64,000 nt of DNA from Pholis gunnellus (taxonomy: Eukaryota; Chordata; Actinopteri; Perciformes; Pholidae): the NCBI GenBank assembly GCA_910591455.2, contig OU342807.1, positions 4,293,430 to 4,357,429 of the forward strand. Reading direction: 5' to 3'. Positions within the stretch are counted from its first letter, which is position 1; each line of letters opens with the position of its first letter. Position numbers and translations under genes: made by a program. This document shows positions 59,401 through 64,000 of the stretch, in pieces. Under the pieces are notes generated by a model. The model worked only from the letters and a program-made list of their open reading frames with translations, ran no database searches and was not told the origin of the DNA.

Positions 59401-61525
59401 TCACAGCACTTAAATATGAGTGGAACCAGGCGGGAGTGAAGCCAAGGCTGAAGTGTCTCAAACCTGCATTCTCTCTACTGACCAGCAGGGGGCGACTCCT
59501 CCGGTTGTATAGAAGTCTATGAGAAAATGACTCTACTTCACTCTTGATTTATTCCCTCAGTAAAGATTGTAAACATGAGTTTATGGTCTCAATCTCTAGT
59601 TTCAAGTCTTCTTCAATACAGCATGATGTTCATTTAGTAAATTATGCTCCATTTAGAGTCAAACAGACCATAAAGCAGAGTATGCTTTAGGGCGGGGCTT
59701 ACTGTGATTGACAGGTCGCTGCCACTACCAGAGACGGATACGTCGTCTCTACGTCACTCCTCCGCAGTCCAAATATTGTAACTTCCGTTCATCGGTTGCG
59801 AAAAAAACAACATGGCGACGGCCGTAATCCAAGATGGCGACTCAAGGCTTCAAAACAACGGTCCACAAACCAACGGGTGACGTCACGATGACTACGTCCG
59901 CTTCTTATACACGGTCTGTGAGTGAGACTGTTGCCCACAGACGATTTACACATTATAAACGTCACTGTCTGAGATTGGCTGCATTTTGATTTACATGAAC
60001 TATCAGATCACAGAATAAGTAAAGTAACGTCCCCATGACAGCTTTCGGTACATGACAGATTTGGGTTGGACCTCAAACACGTTCCAGCTTCTATACTTCT
60101 TTGTTTTTGCTAAACTCTTGTAGAGCAGCTCGCGTTTCAAATGAATTAAAAGCTGCTGGTTTGACACATTTGGCTTGTGTGTGTAATGACACACAAAAAA
60201 GCATGATTTGTATAGATCAGTGCCCAAACTACTGCCAACACCAAAAGGGTTTCAAATACTTCCGGGTCCTAGTTTGTTTATTTTTGATGCCAGTGTATGA
60301 TGCAACTCTATTCGTGGCGTCTCAGCGCACGTTCTTGTTGTCCAGCAAAGGACCATGAAGATATTCACATAATGTGTCTGCACACATGTTGAATATCATC
60401 AATATCACAACCTTCTTTCTAAGAATTAATCTGATTTTGTATAAACATTTTCCTCCTGGATGTGCTCATTCTTCAGCTATATAGTACATTATAAATATCT
60501 TGCAGGCCTGAACCAGAATACCTCTAGAGCCCATATAGACCATCTCTATGGCTCCCCAAATAAACTTGGTTCGTGACTCAACCTCATCACGCACTGCGTG
60601 GAAATACAACGTCTAACCAGCTGCAGACACAGGTTGTTGGTTTCTCTGCGCTGCAGGTAATCGAGCATTTAAGCAAATAAAACAACGTAGGTTTGCTCAA
60701 ATGTATCAATTATAAATATACAAGAGAAACTCACACGCGACACCAATGGAGGTCAGAAATCTCAGCGCAGATACATCCTCAGTGAAGACAACGTTGACGG
60801 AGAACATCCATTTAAATTAAAAGCAATTATATCTCGTCTTGCTCGACATTGGCAATCAAACATCGCTTACGGCATTCAGTGCATGTACTGGGTTTATAAG
60901 GGTCTGTGCTTTAATTCGGCATCACAATGCTCCGTGGAGCAGCCTGCATATCAACAAAACTTTACATGTCAGGAGGAATGTGCGTCACTCCTTGTGCAGA
61001 CCAACGCACACCGCTAAAGGACGAGGCAAGTAGCGAGGCATCCATAAAAGTACACATATTATATATAAAACGAGTTGCTGACTGGATAACACTAACGCCG
61101 AATCATATAGTGGATCTTTTCCACTCAAACGAAGTTGTGTTCGATACTTTACCTTGGATTTGTATTCGCCGATTTGCTATGAAACAATAAATTCCCTAAT
61201 TTGTCAATGCGGTTTGGTGCACTTTTCTGATCGCTGCGGGACCGCGCTTAGCTTTAGCACACAAAACAATGGATACCTGAGAGGCATGAGGTTGCTTTAC
61301 CTGCAGCTCGGCCCGCTCGACCTCCCAATGCGACTGGTCCACCTCGTAGCGGGCCCACTCGTGCTGGAGAAAGTGTAAAATCCCCGGGATGTTGTACTGA
61401 GCCCTGGCCGCCTCTGCGCCCTCGACGTCGCCAGTCTGCGGAGCTTTAATATTCCCACCGCCTGGCAAGCCCGAGTTGTTGTTGTTGTTATTGAAGAAGA
61501 CACCGGGGCCCGCCTGCTCGTCCAT
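28481..61525 (-). CDS. strn: Striatin, STRIPAK scaffold (WD40 protein)
   Basis: A regulatory B-type scaffold of PP2A in the STRIPAK complex; it binds calmodulin and caveolin. Eighteen minus-strand exons, all in phase: 61525-61301, 44474-44371, 43792-43719, 42733-42649, 39627-39457, 39344-39209, 38785-38623, 35801-35691, 34495-34355, 34227-34091, 33266-33091, 32945-32898, 32415-32294, 32204-32037, 31201-31061, 30033-29932, 29105-29019 and 28650-28481. They total 2361 nt (786 aa; human 780). MDEQAGPGVFF at the start identifies STRN rather than STRN3/4. The caveolin-binding segment FLQHEWARY is at 52-60. A coiled coil follows (about 68-115; WEVERAELQAQIAFLQGERR to LEYALKQERAKYHK), then YLQEVGYTDTILDVKSQRVR and an acidic middle. 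WD40 repeats run from about residue 450 to the end (WNPKFTLRSHFDSVRSLAFH, LLSCSADGTVRLWN, LMSGSHDCSIRLWN). It ends GADALAKVFV. A six-Asn run at 12-17 is specific to this copy. Confidence 0.97.
29020..29931. other. strn introns 16 and neighbours, no further genes
   Basis: Intronic or exonic DNA of strn only. An ATG-rich trinucleotide run lies at about 29896-29923, just beyond the donor after exon 29932-30033. Confidence 0.5.
30367..30434. repeat. (CA)n(CGCACA)n microsatellite
   Basis: Pure CA units (about 30368-30402) pass into CGCACA hexamers to 30434. It lies in strn intron 15. Confidence 0.95.
31369..31659. mobile_element. Nearly intact hAT-type MITE with 8-bp target duplication
   Basis: Begins CAGTGGTGGAA and ends TTCCACCACTG, exact inverted repeats. 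Flanks are ttcaaatc (31361-31368) and tttaaatc (31660-31667), an 8-bp target duplication with one mismatch. Length is 291 bp with no open frame. It lies in strn intron 14, and it defines the ends of the family seen in fragments elsewhere in the window. Confidence 0.85.
33529..33715. mobile_element. TTAA-type teleost MITE, truncated
   Basis: Starts ttaaaggagtagttcaacat and includes gttagcttagcttagcataa, hallmarks of a very common teleost short element. The right end is absent. It lies in strn intron 10. Confidence 0.65.
34498..34583 (+). repeat. (GGA)n, about 28 units, abutting strn exon 9 acceptor
   Basis: On the strn strand this is (TCC)n ending 2 bases before the exon at 34495, so it is the polypyrimidine tract of the acceptor. 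Confidence 0.97.
34584..35690. other. strn intron 8 body
   Basis: A-rich sequence on the plus strand, with no recognisable gene or intact element besides the GCA run. Confidence 0.5.
34796..34818 (+). repeat. (GCA)n short microsatellite
   Basis: About eight GCA units in strn intron 8. Confidence 0.85.
35816..35860 (+). repeat. (GGA)n near strn exon 8 acceptor
   Basis: On the strn strand this is (TCC)n starting about 15 bases upstream of the exon at 35801. Together with CCCCCTGCTGG it forms the acceptor tract. Confidence 0.95.
36445..36621. mobile_element. Long inverted repeat made of teleost MITE halves
   Basis: The left arm 36445-36483 and right arm 36583-36621 are reverse complements over about 39 bases with two mismatches (core tagcctagcttagcataaag). 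The interior includes the 'gagctttagaggtg' piece of the same family as 33529-33715. It lies in strn intron 7. Confidence 0.75.
37111..37267. mobile_element. Short TTAA-flanked MITE
   Basis: TTAAAGGGATAATTCGG at the left and CTATCCCATTAA at the right form inverted termini with TTAA at both ends. It also contains ggggtcgtatgaggtac. Length is 157 bp, an internal-deletion form of a common teleost piggyBac-like family. Confidence 0.7.
37430..37930. other. CpG-rich block inside strn intron 7
   Basis: High GC and many CpG (for example gtcctcgcgggcccggggcg and gaggcggcgcgaggttc) in otherwise AT-rich intron. It contains two AP-1/MAF-like sites (tgagtcagca near 37751 and tgactca near 37792). Open frames exist on both strands (105 codons plus at 37476; 89 codons minus ending 37349), but neither resembles a known protein. 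Confidence 0.55.
40620..40722 (+). repeat. (GA)n microsatellite
   Basis: Interrupted GA tract with CAGAGA variants in strn intron 4. Confidence 0.93.
40817..40892. repeat. Alternating purine-pyrimidine CA/CG tract
   Basis: Contains cacacacgcacac, tgcacgtgcacgtgcac, gctcgcgcgcac and then (CA)n. It is nearly uninterrupted alternating purine-pyrimidine DNA. Confidence 0.9.
41002..41046. repeat. Perfect 21-bp inverted repeat with a 3-nt spacer
   Basis: Arms 41002-41022 and 41026-41046 are exact reverse complements around ttg. Each arm itself holds a near-repeat of gggttcatt. Confidence 0.95.
41435..41570. mobile_element. SINE/LINE-tail-like teleost repeat fragment
   Basis: Contains tttatttgtaaaggccaaaa, gggctttacaatctgtacga and gatgtccttggaccctcgc, a phrase order I recognise from a very abundant percomorph retroposon. 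No tRNA-like head is visible. Confidence 0.5.
41710..42412. mobile_element. Two rearranged copies of the hAT-type MITE
   Basis: Multiple blocks such as taactaagtacattaactca, tactacatctaaatac, tttcacttttcatactttg and tacttgtaatgatgtacttt match the CAGTGGTGGAA family in both orientations. The span is longer than one element. Confidence 0.5.
42498..42553. repeat. (CA)n microsatellite
   Basis: About 28 CA units, about 95 bases intronic of the strn exon at 42649-42733. A further TG run at 42611-42630 lies only 20 bases from that exon's donor. Confidence 0.95.
45407..45433 (+). repeat. (CTC)n microsatellite
   Basis: Nine CTC units in strn intron 1. Confidence 0.9.
47735..47860 (+). mobile_element. 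Interspersed element copy A (5' fragment)
   Basis: Carries cttgcattccctctaatgac, ccagcagggggcg, tatagaagtctatgagaaaa and cacttgatttactacctc, matching the left part of the copy at 59431. It stops after about 125 bases. Confidence 0.75.
48803..49117 (+). mobile_element. Interspersed element copy B (internally deleted, both ends present)
   Basis: Starts catagactgtgtaag and ends tttaaatacggtctgtg. These ends are imperfect inverted repeats, suggesting a DNA-transposon-type non-autonomous element. The body shares ttcaatacagcatgatgttc and aacatggcgacggccgtaat with the other copies. Confidence 0.75.
49190..49440. repeat. Four degenerate tandem units of about 49-52 bp
   Basis: Units follow the plan 'tagacacaacctcgatcattttt...ttgtacgatata'. 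acctcgat occurs three times and a variant (acattgat) once, at roughly regular spacing. Confidence 0.75.
51344..51359 (+). repeat. poly-G run (16 G)
   Basis: Uninterrupted G in strn intron 1. Confidence 0.95.
51930..52332 (+). mobile_element. Interspersed element copy C
   Basis: Same order of blocks as copy E: cattctttctactcaccagc, tatagaagtctatgagaaaa, ttgatttattacctcagtaa, agggcggggcttactgtgat and aacatggcgacgg. It ends in poly-T after gaacg, so the right end is lost. Confidence 0.8.
52340..52610. repeat. Degenerate tandem repeat of 'gacttgnacttgccctc' type
   Basis: The phrases acttgagact, gacttgtact and 'ctcgaataactt' or 'ctcaaataactt' recur through about 270 bases. It starts directly after element copy C. 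Confidence 0.65.
53295..53325. repeat. (CA)n microsatellite
   Basis: About 15 CA units. Confidence 0.93.
53414..53496 (+). repeat. (TG)n microsatellite, about 41 units
   Basis: Uninterrupted TG of about 83 bases, the longest simple dinucleotide in the window. Confidence 0.97.
56131..56508 (+). mobile_element. Interspersed element copy D
   Basis: Contains tatagaagtctacgagaaaa, gtaaacatgagttcatggtc, aacatggcgacggccgtaat and gacgtcacgatgactacgtc, and ends attcagtctgtg. It lacks the ccagcagggggcg segment; the sequence before 56131 differs. Confidence 0.8.
56866..56879 (+). repeat. poly-G run (14 G)
   Basis: Uninterrupted G in strn intron 1. Confidence 0.95.
57269..57610. mobile_element. Degraded hAT-type MITE (CAGTGGTGG start)
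   Basis: Starts cagtggtggtacatttactc and includes gtacttgtactttatgctac, tgaatgcaggactttgactt and ttcaccgtgtggtaaaacta, blocks of the family defined at 31369-31659. Confidence 0.6.
59431..59920 (+). mobile_element. Interspersed element copy E (most complete)
   Basis: About 490 bases, from gtgaagccaaggctgaagtg through ccagcagggggcg, tatagaagtctatgagaaaa, agggcggggcttactgtgat, acatggcgacggccgtaatc and gacgtcacgatgactacgtc, to the end tatacacggtctgtg. No open frame. This is the reference copy for A-D. Confidence 0.85.
59482..59494 (+). promoter_or_regulatory. CTCF-core-like motif within element copy E
   Basis: The sequence ccagcagggggcg fits the known CTCF core consensus. The identical 13-mer occurs at 47756-47768 (copy A). 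Copy C has one extra G (51970-51983). Binding is inferred from motif only. Confidence 0.55.
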
Positions 61526-61780
61526 GGCCGGACCGGGGCAGTGTGGTTCTTCTTGTTCGGTCCCGGAACACTCAACCGCTTCGGTATAATGTCCTCCTAA
61601 AGGAAACCTGATCCATCAACAGCCCTCTCTGCTGGCCACCACAACTCCTGTCTGAACCAGCTGTCAGATGATGAGAGGACCGTGAAGCTACCGGAATCAA
61701 CACAAACACAAGACTTCCGGTGTAGAATTTCAAAATACAACCGATGTTAATGTACATGTGCAGCAAAGTACTGTAAATAA
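61526..61780 (-). promoter_or_regulatory. strn promoter / 5' UTR region
   Basis: An ETS-type site (agacttccgg at 61711-61720, CCGGAAGTCT on the gene strand) and a second ccgga at 61691 lie about 190 bases upstream of the ATG. The interval is not AT-rich, unlike the sequence beyond it. The start site is not determinable. Confidence 0.5.
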
Positions 61781-64000
61781 TACAGTAGCCTACATATTAA
61801 TGCTATATACCATCACGTGCCAATGTAGAAAGAATAATTATGTGTGCCATGTCTAATTTATTATAAAATGTCACACACACACACACACACAACTTGACTG
61901 CCAAATTCAAAAAACAGACAAAAAACAAATCTCACAGCAAACTTGAAATTAAGCAGGTCTCGAACTTGTTTTAATGATTTATTAATTGTATTGCCATTTT
62001 ACAATGAATTATTCATTCATAATGACATGATGATTTCAGTATTAAATATGTATATTTTATAATAAGCCATGTCAAACATTTACATGCACACATGTATCTC
62101 TAGTTAAGGCTTCGGCCGTGTTGGCAAACTTTTATTTTGAAGGCACAATCATTTCATTACCGGTATCACTGTGGCTAACTGGAAATCACTTGACACACCT
62201 GAGCGGTGACATCAGCTCCGTTTAGCCCCTCCCACTATCGTCCATATTCTCACATGATTGGCTGATCGGATAAATGACAAGAACATGATCCAATTGGAGA
62301 AGAGTGCGAGGTGCGCCTCCAAACTAGCGTTACTACGTTTTGTGTGAAGCAGATTCAAGTTTATGTAACATCATCAGCATGTATTTATTTATTTATTAGC
62401 TTAGTTAGATCTTCAGAGTTCACATGAATACAAAATAAATTACCTTCAATAAAACTGGCACCAATGCAACAGTATAATGTATCAGTACTGACCCTTGCTT
62501 CTTTTATTTTATTTGAATTATTCTTTTTTTCAAAGATATTTCTATACACTTCCTTCATCTAATGAATGCTACAATAAGAAACATTGCAAAAATGAAATAC
62601 AAACAGCTTAACTTGTAGGCTAAGTAAACATTTTCAATGCAGCGTCTTTTCACAGTGTGGTAATAATACTTTTGAATAGGCCACTTCTTCCACTATGGCG
62701 TATTAATCATGTTTATCACATAACTGGAATAGACAAAATCACAGTCGCTTCCTTGCAGCTTCCTTGCAGCTTCTACCTCATCATAGCAGCGTTTTGCACA
62801 CACTCCACACAGGACCTGTTGTCTGCTCACTGTGTGGTGCTGATTTTGCTTTACTTGACAGTGGCATCCTTAATAGTTAAAAAATATTCATTACTATCAT
62901 GAAAATAGTTTGAAAGTGTATAATATCGTTAACTTAACACTGTTAAACTTTTTAAAATGTTTTTATATAATGTTAGAGCTTTAAATATAATATCAAGTGA
63001 CATTCTTTGCAGTTGCACCACCTGATTTACTGGTTGTGCCACCTGACATTTGCAACTTATTTCAAATTAAACAGGCATCTACTAGGACACTAGCATTAGC
63101 TTTTGTTCTTGCTAACAACTTTATACATATACATTTTAAATAGAATAAAGACATTTATGATAAAATAAAAATGTTCTAGATTTACATTGGTTGTACCGCC
63201 CTGACATGGAAAGTGAACCACTCTACCAAAACATAAAATTATATATATTATTTGATTGTACAGAAAATGTATCAAAACTGGATAAGTTTTATAGAATGAA
63301 ATGATATATGACAATTATTTTAAAAGGAAATAGTGGACTCGGACACCAAAATATGCACGTCATGTCATTGACCCATATATATATATTTACATATATTCCA
63401 CCTGGAATGAAACTTGAGAAGCAAAACACGTCTGTGCGTGCGCAGGAGAGGGGCCTTCAGAGCCACACTGTGATGAAAACGTCAGATTTTTCATTCGATG
63501 TGTTGGGAGAAACAAACATTGCCCTCAGCTGTATACCGTCCGTGGGCTGCAAAGGAGAACAGTCCCGCATCACTAAAATGTTGCTCTGTGTGCGAGTCGA
63601 GCCTCACTTCAAAGCAAACGGCTTTTAAGTTAAGCAGATATGACACGGCATGCCACATTAAGAATGAGCAATTGTCCACTTTCTTGGCGTGTGTGCAAAC
63701 ACTTTGGGATATGCAAACTGTCCTCTGCCGGCACTGGGATGTGTAAATACATCGTTTTCATTTTAAGCTCTTTGGAGTGAGGGATGTAGGGAAAACAATG
63801 GCAACTACATTTATTTTCTTTCTTGATCTGATAAAGTAGAATAACCACAGTAGGCCCATACATTTGTTTTTCACAAATCCTAAACTTCACATCATTCCCT
63901 TTATATTCTGCAGTGATTGCTCTACAGCAAAAACACGAGCTCTCCCTCAATTGAGTTTTGTAATGCACAGTGAACATCACTGCAGAACAGCGTGCTCTCA
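61781..64000. other. Upstream intergenic DNA, no gene seen
   Basis: AT-rich. It contains a short (CA)n at about 61872-61892 and a small fragment of the 'cacagtgtggtaataatact' MITE terminus near 62650. Open frames of up to 116 codons show no recognisable motif. Confidence 0.6.

Larger units (their letters stand above)
44475..61300 (-). other. strn intron 1 (16.8 kb)
   Basis: Joins the donor after exon 1 (gag ctg cag|gtaaag) to the acceptor ctccctccag before 44474. It contains no coding exon that I can recognise. It holds all copies in the window of the 'tatagaagtctatgagaaa' interspersed family, two tandem arrays, CA/TG and G tracts, and one degraded hAT-type MITE. Confidence 0.85.

Noticed and set aside
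63096..63980. Open frames of 72-116 codons near the right edge
   Set aside because: AT-rich, with no motif and no splice-site support. Consistent with chance.
1..64000. CRISPR array, operon, prophage or other prokaryotic system
   Set aside because: All genes are spliced vertebrate genes. The direct repeats are microsatellites or transposon copies without regular unique spacers.

Overview
This window is vertebrate nuclear DNA, almost certainly from a percomorph (spiny-rayed) teleost. The evidence is multi-exon genes with GT-AG introns, dense microsatellites, and several short transposon families typical of spiny-rayed fish. I found no prokaryotic gene, CRISPR array, rRNA or tRNA. Five protein-coding genes can be reconstructed exon by exon from splice sites and reading frame; four of them are complete.

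Layout. At 1-2063 (minus) lie the first four coding exons of ndufaf5, a mitochondrial complex I assembly factor that runs off the left edge. It is head-to-head with esf1 (3728-10585, plus; nucleolar pre-rRNA processing, 13 coding exons, 796 codons), with a shared promoter region between them. esf1 is convergent with acaa1 (11769-17125, minus; peroxisomal 3-ketoacyl-CoA thiolase, 12 exons, 425 codons, N-terminal PTS2 signal). Next is btbd3 (19905-22686, minus; BTB-BACK-PHR protein, 4 exons, 469 codons) with a probable 3' UTR of about 1.7 kb. About 5.8 kb of non-coding DNA, holding a TTAA-flanked MITE and a possible solo LTR, separates it from strn (28481-61525, minus; striatin, 18 exons, 786 codons). 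strn fills more than half of the window because of a 16.8-kb first intron. From 61526 to 64000 is the strn promoter and upstream DNA with no recognisable gene.

Gene relationships. ESF1-NDUFAF5 head-to-head is also the human chr20p12 arrangement, and human BTBD3 maps nearby, so part of this block is old. ACAA1 and STRN lie on other human chromosomes, so the block was rearranged in fish. The genes have unrelated housekeeping or neuronal roles and do not form a pathway.

The most notable non-genic signals are these. (1) Five copies of one interspersed element lie only in strn intron 1, all in one orientation, and several carry a motif matching the CTCF core consensus. (2) Microsatellites directly form the 3' splice-site tract of four exons: esf1 exons 6 and 13 and strn exons 8 and 9. 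(3) There are two perfect long inverted repeats. (4) A CpG-rich block lies inside strn intron 7. I found no new multi-gene system.
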